Positions 9,348-20,661 of a DNA stretch of 64,000 nt are shown here, in pieces. The stretch lies in assembly GCA_013368515.1 (NCBI GenBank), contig JABWCI010000004.1:29202-93201 (forward strand). Reading direction: 5' to 3'. The notes beneath the pieces were generated by a model. The model saw only the letters and a list, made by a program, of their open reading frames with translations, was not told the DNA's origin and did no database searches. Positions within the stretch are counted from its first letter, which is position 1. Each line of letters begins with the position of its first letter. This stretch comes from Candidatus Altimarinota bacterium. Lineage in GTDB: Bacteria; Patescibacteriota; Gracilibacteria; BD1-5; UBA6164. A program made the position numbers and the translations under genes.

Positions 9348-10797
9348 CTTTTTGTTTTTCTCAGCAATAAGGACATATTTTCATATCTTTCTTTATGTAT
9401 TTTCCACAGTTATCACACTTTTTCTTTCTTTTTTTCTTAATTATAAAAAGTATAAACCATAATAATCAAAGTGATAGAATTAATCATAAGAAGAAATATG
9501 GGTTGTATCATACATATTCAGTTTTATAATCTACATAAAAATCTTTTGCAGAATTAAATTCTATTTCTTCTCATTTGTAGTTTTTGTATGCAAGCTCTAT
9601 AATAGCATTAACTTTTTTTTGTTCTAGTTTTTCATTTACTCTTTGCCAAGGGAATAAAAAAGTTTTACTTTCTATATTTTTCTTAGTGTAATACTCAGAT
9701 GGAGTCCAGTATTTAATTATTTTTTTACCAGCTTCATCATAATCCTCATAAGGAAATCATTTCCATTCAGATTTAAATATTCTAGTTGTATTTGGTAATA
9801 CATTTCATCCGTTATCATTTATAGGTATATAATCTACTATTTTTTCTCATATAGTTGTTCAAACTTCATTTTTAATAAGTTCTTTTCCAACTCATTTTAT
9901 TATTTCTCAGTTTTCATCAACTAAAGTTATCTTTCAATCAGGTTTAATATGTGTATTTCATTCATTATTAAATGGTATTTCAAATTCTATATTGAAGTCT
10001 AAATCAGTGCTTCAGCTTCAATTATTATTTCATTCTCAACTATTTCATTCTCAACTATTTCATTCTCAACTATTTCATTCATTATCATTATTATCATTTG
10101 TACTTCAAGTTCAGACTAAATTATCAATTATATTTCATAATCAGAAGTCATCTATACATTTTCAATCTATATTACTTTTTGTAAAATCTCATAATGGACA
10201 ACTATCTATTTTAATACCTCATCATGCATATGAAGTACTTCATCAACTAGAACTTCAAGGATTGATATTTGGTTCTCAAGGATTTCAATTATCTATAACA
10301 TCTCAATCAACAGTTATAAGTAATAATACTCAGTAATCTACATTTATTTTTACTTGTCATCCTGCATTTACATTATCTTCTCAATAATTTTTGAAAAAAA
10401 CTGCTCAATAATGTCATCCAGGAGTAGCATCAACAGGCACATTTATAGTAAACTCTATATCTTTTTCTTCTAATGCTGCTAAACTTATAGTATTTGTACT
10501 TATACTTATCCAACTAGCTAACTCTTGGTCTGGATTTACTAATTCACTTTTCCTAACAAATACTGGATTTCATGTAGTATCATTTGACATAAAATCAGAA
10601 ACTCAAGTATGTAAAATCATAGGATTACTACTTTTGTTTATAAGTTTTGCGGTTCTTGTTGTAGTTGCTCAAGGGTTTAATTGTAACTCATATTTTATAG
10701 GAGACACTATTAAATCTACATCTACAGCACTAGTTTTAGTATTGTAAAATGAAATAAATAAAACAAAAACCATAATTAATTTTAAATATTTTCCCAT
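9334..10797 (-). CDS. DUF916/WxL-locus-like surface protein with TM anchor and zinc ribbon
   Basis: A 487-residue protein: signal peptide (residues 1-25), then a beta-domain with VSPIKYELQLNPGATTTRTAKLINKS, close in style to the DUF916 / WxLIP peptidoglycan-binding domain of WxL loci. A Gly/Asn/Ser linker holds three exact GNSGE repeats (15-bp DNA repeats). After more beta-structure comes a TM helix (FFLGLILSLGLLWFILFII) and a cytoplasmic zinc ribbon with CDNCGKYIKKDMKICPYCG. So an extracellular domain is anchored to a possible cytoplasmic zinc finger. It is the last gene of a leftward run of surface proteins. DUF916 kinship is inferred from sequence style, not from a search. Confidence 0.6.
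10029..10079. repeat. 15-bp tandem repeat inside the surface-protein linker
   Basis: Three exact copies of a 15-bp unit (ttcattctcaactat) plus a partial fourth, encoding GNSGE on the minus strand. Copy number could change in frame by slippage. Confidence 0.9.
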
Positions 10798-10852
10798 TTT
10801 TTAATTTTTATTTTTTAAACAAAATCATTTTATTAAAAAATACTATAAAATC

Positions 10853-10886
10853 AAAAAAAAGACTAAAAACTAGTCTTTTTTTATTT
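10853..10886. terminator. Terminator of the small surface-protein gene
   Basis: AAAAAAAAGACTA/TAGTCTTTTTTT stem with a 5-base loop; on the minus strand it follows the stop at 10896-10898 and is followed by a T-tract. Confidence 0.85.
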
Positions 10887-10895
10887 TACTTTTTA

Positions 10896-11567
10896 TTAGA
10901 AGTTACCAGTAACTGTAAATGTAATTACGTCTTGGTAAGATCCAGCTTGAGTTTGAGCATCTGATGTAGCAGCAACTGTAAAAGTAACGTCTGCAGCAGC
11001 ACCATCAAATCTTTCTGGTTTATTTGTAGTATAAATTACATGTTCAGTACTATTACTATTTACTTGAGTAGTAGCTAAATCACCAGTAGTTGTAAATCCT
11101 GAAACAGTTGAGTCAATAGCATTAGCTGTTGAAGCAAAAGTATAAGATTCAGCAATACCATCAGTAGTTAAGTTATTGATTTGTATAGCATTGTCATCAA
11201 CATTAGTTAATCATCCACTTCCTGATCTAGCTGTAATAGTAACACCATCAGCAGCATTTGTTCCAACTTCAATATTTACTGTTCCTGAAGCAGGAGTACC
11301 AGCAATTAATGTTCCTAAGTTAATAGTAGAAGTAGATAAAGTCATATTTAAACTTGGTAGAACTTGTGCAGTTACAGTAACACCTGTAACAGAACCACTA
11401 GCTGTACCAGGGAAATTGTTATCCCAAACGATATTTTGAGTTAACCCAGGAGCACCAGTAACAGTTGCAGTACCAATATTAGTAGCATAAACTGAACTTA
11501 AATTTGTTGCAGCAATACCTGCAATAGAAGCTAAAGCAATAGCTTTTTTTATTTTTGTTTTTAACAT
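10896..11567 (-). CDS. Secreted beta-rich surface protein, WxL/pilin-like
   Basis: A 223-residue protein: signal peptide (MLKTKIKKAIALASIAGIAA), then a Thr/Val/Gly-rich beta-protein with almost no Cys or Trp. It ends QTQAGSYQDVITFTVTGNF, similar in pattern to the end of the neighbouring 963-residue protein (AGSYLGNIKFSLELDY), suggesting a shared C-terminal strand module. The codons are less A/T-biased than neighbouring genes (many gca, gta, aca, act), as expected for strong expression. A consensus promoter with ~80 bases of leader lies upstream. A GTG six bases earlier is a possible start; ATG 11565-11567 was preferred. WxL-domain, camelysin-like or S-layer-like are all possible. Confidence 0.6.
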
Positions 11568-11648
11568 AAACACAAATTATGAAATAATAAAATATTTTTT
11601 GCTAGCAAATATAAAAAGTTTGTTTTTAACTTTCTATCAAGCATTATT

Positions 11649-11678
11649 ATTGTAACATATTTAAAAAACTTTTGTCAA
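11649..11678 (-). promoter_or_regulatory. Strong sigma-70 type promoter for the surface-protein gene
   Basis: On the minus strand: TTGACA (11673-11678 complement), 18-base spacer, TACAAT (11649-11654 complement), about 80 bases upstream of the ATG. Confidence 0.7.
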
Positions 11679-11710
11679 AAAAATAAGCACTTTTTTTGTG
11701 CTTATTTTTT
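11678..11710. terminator. Terminator of the 963-residue surface-protein gene
   Basis: AAAATAAGCAC/GTGCTTATTTT stem around a T7 loop. It overlaps the stop codon of the leftward gene and the -35 region of the next one. Confidence 0.85.
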
Positions 11711-14600
11711 AATAATCTAATTCTAAACTAAATTTTATATTTCATAAATAGCTTCCTGCTACCTGTTCTTGGGTTATATTCGTTCATAATCTTATAGTAT
11801 AAATATATGTATTTTTTTCTCAAGAAGTATTTAGATTTGTAGCTTGAGTAGCAATTATTTCATTATTATTTATCAAATTTATATTATTTGTAAATGGAGT
11901 TTTTTCATATCAAACTCAATTTACTCAATTCCAATTTTGTATTTGTATAGAATTATGTGTTAGATTTCAATCTTTATTTAATATTAAATTAAAAGGAGTT
12001 CAAACTGTTCTAACGGTTAATATTACATTTGGGCTAAAATTATTTACTCAAGGGGTTGAGATATTTCATATATTTATATTTCAAGTAGATACATTTAGTT
12101 CAGGCTCATCTATATAAAACTCTCTTTCTCTGAAATTACCATTTCAAGCATTATCTTGTATATAAAAATATATTTTGTATCTTCAATATCATAAAGCATT
12201 TAAATTATAATTTGCTGTTGTTAGATTTGCAGTATTTGAATTTATAAAACTAGAAGCTATATTTGGTCACCATGAGCTTCAGTTCCATTTTCTTAGTTCA
12301 AAAACTCTACTAGAAGAATTTATTCAAGAATCACTATCATTATAATTTATAGTTACATTTAAACTTGCATTTGGATATATTATATTATTTCAAGGAAATA
12401 CTATGTTTATATTTGGTGTAGTAGAGTCTGAAGGACCAGTTCAAATATTAAATATTACTGTTATAGATCACATATTTCAACTACTATCAGAAATATTAAA
12501 TACAACTTTATATCTTCATATTGTAATATTATTAGATGGATACAATGCTTGAGTTTGGCTAATAACTTTAGATGTTTTAAATATTTTTGAGTTAGATATA
12601 TCACTTCACCAGTTAAATCAATCCCATTTATATAGATAAATATTATCAGAATTTGTATTTATTCATATATTGTCTGAATAATTAAATATAAAATTGAAAT
12701 TTCAATTTGTTATATATTGTTCATTTGTAGGAGTATTTGAATTTATAATTGGAGGATTACTATCAGAACTTCATATATTTATTGTTCAGAAACTCCATTG
12801 ATTATCTACATTTACTCAATTAGTACAAAATCATACATTTGTTGTTGCTCATGGTAGTAGTTGCTGATTCCAAGATAGCGGATTTATGGTAAAGGTTACT
12901 CAATTCTTATTAAAAGTTGCTGAACTAGTAGAGTTTATCTCTTGATCCAATTCAAAAAATAGTTGCCAATTATTTATTGTAGAACTTCATATATTTGTTA
13001 GTAATATATTTCTACAATATCATCAATTCCATTCTGAACTTGTTGTAATATTTGCTCTCAATCAATTTTGCTCTATTGTATAGTTTTGCAAATTTCATCA
13101 AGATACTGGTGTAAAGCTTTTTAAATGCAAATTTGATACTATTCAATTTCAGCTTCAGCAAAATCATATTTCTATATTTTCTCAAGGTGATAGTTTGTCT
13201 GTTGATATTGAGTTTGATCTTACTTCATATTGATTTGATACATTTGAAAAATTTCAGTTCCAACTGCTAGTTATAATTCAGTTATCTAGTTGAAATCATA
13301 TAACCCGATTAGTTATATCATTTGTTGATGTATTTTGAATATTAAAACTATAACAGAATCAAGTTCCCCAATTGTTATTTGTTATAGTTGTAATAGTTAT
13401 AGGAGCAGGAGCAACAGCAACTTGTTGAGATATGGTTGCTGAATTATTTGTTGTATTACTATCTCAAGAATTACTTAAGCTCGTTGAGAAATTTACTGTT
13501 GTTCATCAAGCTGCAGATAATGGCTTTAATGGTATTTGTAAAGTATCAACTCATCATAAAGAAGATATATTTATAGTCTTTGTACAAGTAACAGTAGTTC
13601 AAACTACTGCACCACAATTCCATCAATTTGTAGTAAAGGTACTTGTAGGTCAAGTAAAATTATTAGGTATTGTGAAGTTTACAGTCGTATTTCAAGTAGC
13701 ATTTATAGTTCAAGCATTTATTATATTTATAGTAATTAGTGAGTTTTGTCATACAGTTAGAGTTGGTTCTGGTTGTCAAATACTAGGATATATATCGTAA
13801 GTAGGAGTGTTTACAAAAGGAAGCATTCTCCATTCATTTGCTCATTCATAAACTATTCATCAAGCAGTTCAAAAATTCCGATTTATACCATATCATAAAT
13901 CTCAAGCAGTTGATTGAATTGTTCAATTATAATTTTGATTATTATTTATTCTTGTAAGCATATTTCAATATGCGGAAGCCTCATATCATGACCAAATTGG
14001 TCAATTTATATATCTTTGAGCAGATAATACATTTGCATTATTGTCGTATATTCATGCCGTTTGGCTAGGGTTATTATTGTAATATCAAACATCTCAAGAA
14101 TCTCATCAAGCAACATATGAGTCCATTGAAAAATAAAACCTTATGTTCCTAGTATTTCAATTAGGTATTTCAACTCTATATCTCCAAGTAAAGTAAGCAT
14201 TTGGAGCTGTATATTCCCGGTCTATTATAACTCTATATGTTCTTCATCAAGTATTATATGTTAGAGTTGTTGTTGCATTATATGTATTACCATTTTGACT
14301 TCAAGATGTCGTTGCACTTGTCCAGTTAGTTCATCATTTTCATACTCTAGTATTTCATATGCTTAATCTTACATAATGGTTTGGTCATGAATTTCAAGTT
14401 GCTCAAGGATTTCATCCATAGTTTTGGGCAAGTCATTTATAGTAAACTTGTGTTTGTCACCAATCTCATATTATTATTCTTAAATCATTTGAATTAGCTG
14501 TTCATCATACTGGATTCATAGTATAAAAAGCAGCATCTGTTTTTGTTATAAATGTTATCAAAAATGATAATAAAATTAAGATTTTTATTACATATTTCAT
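11709..14600 (-). CDS. Large secreted multidomain protein with two CBM2-like carbohydrate-binding modules
   Basis: A 963-residue protein, one open frame only with TGA as Gly. Signal peptide 1-23; an N-terminal Gly/Asn-rich module (25-270) of unknown fold; a CARDB/DUF11-like beta-domain (275-395, LTVGQNSLITINIINAG); then two similar modules at ~400-490 and ~506-600 with the CBM2 pattern: NNWGTGFCYSFNIQN...SPGENIEIGFCGSG and WNGGYCRNILLTNIG...NNWQLFFEL...WNQQLLPGATTNVGFC. Two Ig-like (Big/HYR-type) domains (~615-835) and a C-terminal beta-region follow. CBM2 modules bind cellulose, chitin or xylan through surface Trp and carry a Cys pair, both visible here. No catalytic domain seen. It is probably a surface adhesin. 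The absence of a TM anchor suggests a sorting signal in the C-terminal region shared with the next gene. Confidence 0.7.
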
Positions 14601-14672
14601 AAAACTCTTGTATTTATTATTTTATAAATTATATTAAGTATAATAAAAATCTATTAAATTAAAAATCTTTTT

Positions 14673-15488
14673 ATGAGTTTAGAAATACTTAAAAAATACA
14701 ATATAAAAGCTAAAAAATCTCTAGGTCAAAATTTCTTAGTTAATGATAAAATAGTAAAAGATATCTCAGATGTTATAGAAGTTTTATCAAAAAATATAGT
14801 TGAAGTAGGGCCAGGTTATGGTGCTTTGACTGAAAAACTTTTGTTAAAAAAACCAAAAAGTCTTAATTTAGTCGAGCTTGATTTAGATATGATTGATATA
14901 TTAAATAAAAGAATCAATTCTTGAGACTTTAATTTAAATTGAATTGATTTTAAAATAAATAATTGTGATGTTTTAAAATATATACCTGAAAATAAAGATT
15001 ATAGTGTTATAGCAAATATACCTTATTATATTACAAGTCCTATTTTGAGACATTTTTTATATGATGTAGAAAATAAACCTGAGTCTATGGTTATACTTAT
15101 GCAAAAAGATGTTTGAGATAAGATATTGTGAAAAGGTAAAGAAAAAACATCAGTTTTATCACTTTTTGTTTCTAAAAAATGTATAGTTAGAGAGGTTTTA
15201 TTTGTTTGAAAAGAAAATTTTATCCCAGCTCCAAAAGTAGAGTCTAGTGTTTTACTTTTTGAAAGTCATCATTTATACAATGATATAGATGATAATTTAT
15301 TTATGGATTTTATAAAAAAATCTTTTAGAGAACCAAGAAAAAAATTATCTAAAAATCTTGTAAATGCTTGATATGATAAAAACTTAATTATGCAAATTTT
15401 TTCTAAACTTTCAATACAAGATTTAGTAAGATGAGAAGATTTAAATATGACAATTTGGAGCCAATTATTTTTAGAATTTAACAAATAG
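14673..15488 (+). CDS. rsmA: 16S rRNA (A1518/A1519-N6,N6)-dimethyltransferase
   Basis: A 271-residue protein of normal KsgA/RsmA length. SAM-binding motif I EVGPGYGALTEKLL, acidic motif II LVELDLDMI, and the catalytic motif IV NIPYYITSPIL are intact. The N-terminal KKSLGQNFLVN and C-terminal FIPAPKVESSVLLFE with FREPRKKLSKNL are diagnostic. It dimethylates two adenosines in the 3' terminal hairpin of 16S rRNA late in 30S assembly. It is divergent from the surface-protein gene, with a 72-base shared intergenic region. Confidence 0.96.
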
Positions 15489-15606
15489 TTAACTAGAAAA
15501 ACTTGTACATTATTTATTTTTTTTTATAATCTGGGCCTTGTTATAAAATAGAAAAAAAATTGTTTTATAAATAATTTGTTTTTAATTATAAACTAAAAAA
15601 TAAGAC
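15489..15606. other. Intergenic, weak hairpin
   Basis: AT-rich. TTTATAA/TTATAAA arms around atctgggccttg form a hairpin at about 15524-15550; it could be a poor terminator for rsmA. Nothing else seen. Confidence 0.35.
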
Positions 15607-16953
15607 ATGAATAAAAAAGCTATAATCCATTTGATGACTAAATCTAGGATGAAAAGCGAGGTGTTTTCTGCAGATATAGATGCAATGGAGGAAATATCTG
15701 AAAAACACCCTATAAAAAATGTTATTTTTTATAAATGAGAAAAAATAGAATATGTAGATCTAATGTCAAAGCTTGAAAAGCTTTGAATAATTCTTCATAA
15801 TTATTCAAATAGAGATGATTTAAAACAAAAAGTTTTAGATTTTTCAAAAGAATATGAGATTTTGTATGTTAATACAGCACTTGAATTACTTATAAATTCT
15901 ACAAATACATTAAAAAAAGCACTTTGACAAAAAACTACTCAAAATACTAAAATTTTTAGAAATAAATATTTACAAAGAGAAATAATCCAAAATCATAACT
16001 CAAACTTATGAGTTAAATTTTTAAAATGAACAATTGAAAATTTAGATATATCTGATATAGAAAAAACACTAGGTTATCCTTTTATAATTAAGCCTATTGA
16101 TTGAGTTCAAAGTTCATGAGTTGCAAAAATAAAAAATAAAAAAGATTTTGAAAAATATGTAAAAACTTATAAAGACTTTCATGATAGATTAGAGGCTAGA
16201 GGTATAGATAATAAAGAATTACTTTTAGAGGAATTTATTGATTGAACTTTATATTCTATAGATTATTTTGTTAATCAAGAATGAGAAATATTTTCATCAA
16301 AACCAGTTAAACAAAGACTTCTTTCAGATATAAAAATAGATGATTATTGAGTTTTAGCTAGGATTTCATCTAAAAAAACAGAAGGGGAATTTAAATGAAA
16401 GAAACTTTTATCTTTTATAAGTGATACAGTAAAGGCTACTTCTATAAGAAATACTTATGTTCATCATGAATTTAAAATAAATAGTAAATGAGAACTTAAA
16501 ACTATAGAATTAAATGGTAGAATAGGTTGATGAAGATTGGAATTACTTAAAAAATCATATTGATTAAATATATATGAACTTATACTTTGAGAAAATTATA
16601 AATCTTCTAAACTAAAAGAAAATAACATAGTTGTAAATATATATGCTACAAGTAGATGAATCCTTAGAGACTTTAATCATAAACTTTTAGAAAAAATCAA
16701 AAATAGAGATTCAGTTTATTCTATAGAAACTGAATATAGTGCAGTTTGAAAAGAAATTGGTCCTACAAAAGATGGGTTTATAAAAATCTGAGCAATTAAA
16801 CTTTCAAATAAAAATTATAATTATCTAGCATCGGATTTTGATTTTATAAAAAAACATTATTCTAAATTGCTAATAATTGATGAATTTGATGAAAATATGA
16901 AAATAAAAAAGAAAAATATTTTTAAGTTATTTAGAGAATATTTTAACACATAA
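15607..16953 (+). CDS. ATP-grasp domain enzyme
   Basis: A 448-residue protein. The ATP-grasp core is visible: TLGYPFIIKPIDGVQSSGVAKI (ATP-binding Lys and Gly loop), then LLLEEFIDGTLYSIDYFVN with the carboxylates that bind Mg-ATP, and IELNGRIGGGRLELL, the N-G-R metal-binding strand typical of carboxylate-amine ligases such as PurK/BacD/L-amino-acid ligases. Such enzymes join an acyl-phosphate intermediate to an amine. The substrate cannot be deduced; there is no pathway neighbour. It stands between rsmA and lepA with its own strong terminator. Confidence 0.8.
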
Positions 16954-16982
16954 AAAATGAAACCGCAGGTTTCATTTTTTAT
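16952..16982 (+). terminator. Terminator of the ATP-grasp gene
   Basis: Thirteen-base stem AAAAAATGAAACC/GGTTTCATTTTTT with loop gca. Confidence 0.92.
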
Positions 16983-17048
16983 GTCTTTACTTTTTACTTT
17001 TTATTTATAAAATGCTGACCGATAAATAATAAATATTTGTAAAATTAT

Positions 17049-18962
17049 ATGGAATTAAATAAAATTAGAAATTTTTGTATCATAGCACATATTGATCATG
17101 GTAAATCTACTCTTGCTGATAGATTACTTGAAATCACTTGAACTATAGATAAAAGAGATATGAAAAATGGTCAGATGCTTGATACTATGGAACTTGAACA
17201 AGAAAGAGGTATAACTATAAAACTTACTCCTGTTCGTATGAATTGGAAAGGTTATCAAATGAATATAATAGATACTCCTGGTCATGTGGATTTTCAATAT
17301 GAAGTAAGTAGAAGTTTGGCATCTGTTGAAGGTGCTCTTTTGATAGTTGATGCAACTCAATGAATAGAAGCTCAAACTTTGAGTAATGTATATATGGCAA
17401 TAGAAAATGATTTAGATATCATTCCTGTTATAAATAAGATAGATTTACCAGCAGCTGATGTTGATAAGGTAAGTGAAGAAATTATAAATTTACTTGGTTG
17501 TAAAAAAGAAGAAATAATACCAATTTCAGCTAAAACATGATTAAATGTAGAAACAGTTTTAGATGCTGTTATAGAAAGAATAGGTCAACCAAAAGTATAC
17601 AATACTCAAAATGATCATAGTAAAGAAGAACTTAAAGCTTTAGTTTTTGATAGTCAATATGATACTTATAGATGAGTAGTTTCTTATGTAAAAGTATTTT
17701 CTTGAGAAATTAAAAAAGGTGATAGTTTGACATTTCTACATTCAAAGAAAAAAATTGAGGCACTTGATGTAGGTTATTTTTCACCAAAATATGTAAGTGA
17801 TAAAAAAATAGAAAATGGTACTATTTGATATGTAGTTACTTGACTTAAAACTATTAGAGATGCAAAAGTTTGAGATACTTTATGGAAACCAGAGATGGTA
17901 GAATGACCAAAGGCAAAACCAGAAGATGCATCTGCTATTGAATGATTTTGAGAAGCAAAACCATTTATCTATGCTGGTATTTATCCTATGGATTCTGCTG
18001 AATATCCACAACTTAAAGATGCTATTGAAAAACTTGTATTAAACGATTCAGCTCTTAGTGTTGAATCTAGTGTTTCACAAGCATTATGACATGGTTATAG
18101 ATGTTGATTTTTGTGATTGTTACATTTAGATATAGTTAAAGAAAGACTTTTTAGAGAATTTGATATGGATGTTATAATGACATCTCCACAAGTTACATAT
18201 AGAGTAAAAATGTATTGAGATAAAACAAGTGAATATTCTAGATTCTTTCCAGAACTTATAAATCAAAGTTGAGAAAAAATATCTAGAGCGATTTCTTGAG
18301 AGATTGTAAATACTTATGTTTATATTTCTAATCCTGAAGAACTTCCAGATAGAGAAAAATATCTAACTATAGAAGAACCGATAGCAAAAGTAGAAATAAT
18401 AACTCCACTTAGTTATGTTGGTAATTTGATGCAACTTAGTCAAGATAGAAGATGAAAATTTATCAATCAACAATTTATAGATAGAGATAGAGTAATGCTT
18501 ACTTACGAATTACCTATGAATGAGTTAATTTGAGATTTTTATGATGAAATAAAATCACTTTCTAGTTGATATGCCTCTCTTAATTATGAATTTATAAAAT
18601 TCAAAGAAGATGATATGGTAAAACTTGATATAGTTATTGCTGATGAGAAAGTGGAAGCATTGTCTTTTATTTGTCATAGAGATCAAGCTCATTATATATG
18701 ATGAAAAATCTGTGCAAAACTAAAAGAAACTATTCCAAGAGCTCTTTTTGCAATAAAAATTCAAGCAGCTGTTTGAGCTAAAATTGTTGCTCGTGAAGAT
18801 CTTTCAGCTATGAGAAAAGATGTAACAGCAAAACTTTATGGTTGAGATATAACAAGAAAAAAGAAACTTCTTGAAAATCAAAAAAAATGAAAGAAAAAAA
18901 TGAAACAATTTGGTAAAGTAAGTCTTCCAAGTGAAGCATTTGTTAATTTATTAAAAAAATAG
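17049..18962 (+). CDS. lepA: Elongation factor 4 (back-translocating GTPase LepA)
   Basis: A 637-residue protein. G1 AHIDHGKST near residue 13, switch [10 protein letters not shown]3 DTPGHVDF, G4 NKID, G5 SAK; then domains II, III and V and a LepA-specific C-terminal domain with [12 protein letters not shown] at the end. EF4 binds stalled or elongating ribosomes and acts like a reverse EF-G. It is ~35-40 residues longer than a typical LepA (~600); the extra sequence includes the [14 protein letters not shown] region before NPEELPD. Many G-domain glycines are TGA. It is a monocistronic unit between terminators. Confidence 0.96.
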
Positions 18963-18988
18963 TAGACAAACTCTACTATTTTTTTATA
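18956..18988 (+). terminator. Terminator of lepA
   Basis: AAAATAGTAGA/TCTACTATTTT stem around caaac, overlapping the stop codon, with a T7 tail. Confidence 0.88.
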
Positions 18989-19017
18989 TTTAAAATAATA
19001 TATAATTATTTTAAATT

Positions 19018-20154
19018 ATGTTTACAAAATATTTAAAAGAGATTTCAAAGAATAATGTTGTCTTATTAAAGCCAATTATGAAAAATAATATTATTCAAAA
19101 TCCTGTTATTTTTTGATATAAGAAGATTGAAAATCTAAAAGAATATAGATTTATTTATCTTTGAAAATTATATGAACAAAAGCTTAAGTTACAAAAAATA
19201 TTAAATAAAATAGAAAAAAATAAATCAAAATTAGGTGATATTTATTATTCTCTTTTAAAAAAAGAAATAAATTTTGTCTATAAAAAAATAGATTTTTTAA
19301 AAAATGTATATGATTTTGAAGCAAATAAGATAGATTCAAAGTATGAAATTTCTTACCCAGAGTTTGATTATGATTTTTATAATAAGAAATTTTTTTGAGT
19401 AACTAAATTTTCTATATTAAATGATGTAGAAATAACTCCATTGGAAGAAAATAATCAATTTATTTCAAAAAATGATTTACTAGATTTACTTAAATTTTCT
19501 AAAAATAATATACCAGAATTAAAATATAAATTTTGAGCGTATGCTTTTATGTCTCATTCTTCTTGAACACTTGTAATTCCAAATAAAAAAAACTATAGTT
19601 TAAGAGAGCTTATTACATTGTTTTTTCATGAGATGACTCATTTTCTTAGGAGATACAATAATAAAAGGAATTTTGGTACTAGTTATTGATTTTCTGATTA
19701 TATGAAATATGAAGAATGATTTGCATTATATAATGAATATTATTATTGAGAAAAACTTATTCCAGGTTTAAAATATAATCCTTATTATGATGCATGTTAT
19801 AGTGTTTTATTGAATGAAAAACTATCTCAAAAGCAAAAACAAGATAAAATATATAATATACTTAAAATTAAGTGATTTACTAGGGAAAAGGCAATACATT
19901 ATTATTATCGTTTTCATCGTTATGCTAGTTTATGATGAAATAATTTTTTTTTAAAAGATTTAGTTTATACTAGTTGATACAATAAGGTTTTGAAATTACT
20001 TTCAAAAAAACAAAAAAATTATGATATAATTTTTTCATGAAGGATTTGACCTAGTATATATAAAGCAAAATTATACAATATAGAAAATAATTTTGATTCG
20101 AAAACATATTTTGAACAAATATATTTAGAAATAGAAAAAAAGATATGAGATTAA
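19018..20154 (+). CDS. DUF1704-family zinc peptidase-like protein
   Basis: A 378-residue protein. Residues ~205-240 hold HEMTHFLRRYN, an HExxH zinc site followed by Arg, then YMKYEEGFALYNEYYYG, giving the EEG-A third-ligand motif. This HExxH...EEGLA arrangement is that of DUF1704 (KIAA0895/MATCAP family), whose eukaryotic members are tyrosine carboxypeptidases acting on tubulin; bacterial members have no settled substrate. The N-terminal ~170 residues are lysine-rich and helical without recognisable motifs. No signal peptide, so it is cytoplasmic. The gene is alone and convergent with the response regulator gene. Confidence 0.75.
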
Positions 20155-20165
20155 TCATATCTTTT
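20137..20165. terminator. Bidirectional terminator
   Basis: AAAAGATATGA/TCATATCTTTT stem around gattaa, shared by the convergent DUF1704 and response-regulator genes. Confidence 0.85.
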
Positions 20166-20643
20166 ATATTTTTATATTTATACTTATTTCAATATCTTCA
20201 TTTTCATTTAGAGGATTTTTCATTTTAAATAAATTTAATCCAGGTTTTATATATATTGCTTCTGGTAATATCTGAGGTTTTTTATTTAACAATTCATTTA
20301 TTTTATCAATTACATCACTAGGATTTGTATTTGCTTTAATCAAATAATCATCAGCTCAAACCTCCATAGCTTTCTCTATTTTATCTTTATCTACTATATT
20401 TGTAAACATTACTATCTTACTTCTAGATGATGTTTGATGTTTAATTGCTTCAAGTGTTTCAAATCAGTTCATTGTAGGCATCATTATATCAAGAAGTATA
20501 ATGTCTGGGTTAAATTCTCAGATGTGAGTTAATCAATCAAGTCAATTAATACATTGTTCAACTTCAAATCATGCTTTTTTAAGTTTTAAAGTATACATAT
20601 CACTTAAAACTATATCGTCTTCTATAATTAATACTTTTTTCAT
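20164..20643 (-). CDS. Response regulator, receiver domain only
   Basis: A 159-residue protein. The receiver fold is complete: acidic pair at residues 9-10 in IIEDDIVL, phosphoacceptor Asp52 in DIILLDIMMPTMNG, switch Thr in VMFTN, and the conserved Lys in DDYLIKA. After residue ~125 comes a short tail with ILPEAIYIKPGLNLFKM; there is no DNA-binding domain. It may therefore act by protein-protein contacts (CheY/Spo0F type) or pass phosphate on. It lies 18 bases downstream of the histidine kinase gene, a two-component operon with the kinase first. Confidence 0.9.
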
Positions 20644-20661
20644 ATTTTGATAATTAGGGAA

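Noticed and set aside
10029..10079. Possible CRISPR or intergenic repeat array
   Set aside because: Direct 15-bp units without spacers inside a coding region; the 42-bp repeat at 38103-38186 is likewise coding. No CRISPR array or cas gene was found.
9992..10336. Plus-strand open frame with HSQLF repeats
   Set aside because: It is the antisense shadow of the GNSGE repeat linker in the leftward surface-protein gene.
13432..13800. Plus-strand 122-codon open frame
   Set aside because: Antisense of the 963-residue surface protein, whose frame is continuous with CBM2-like modules.
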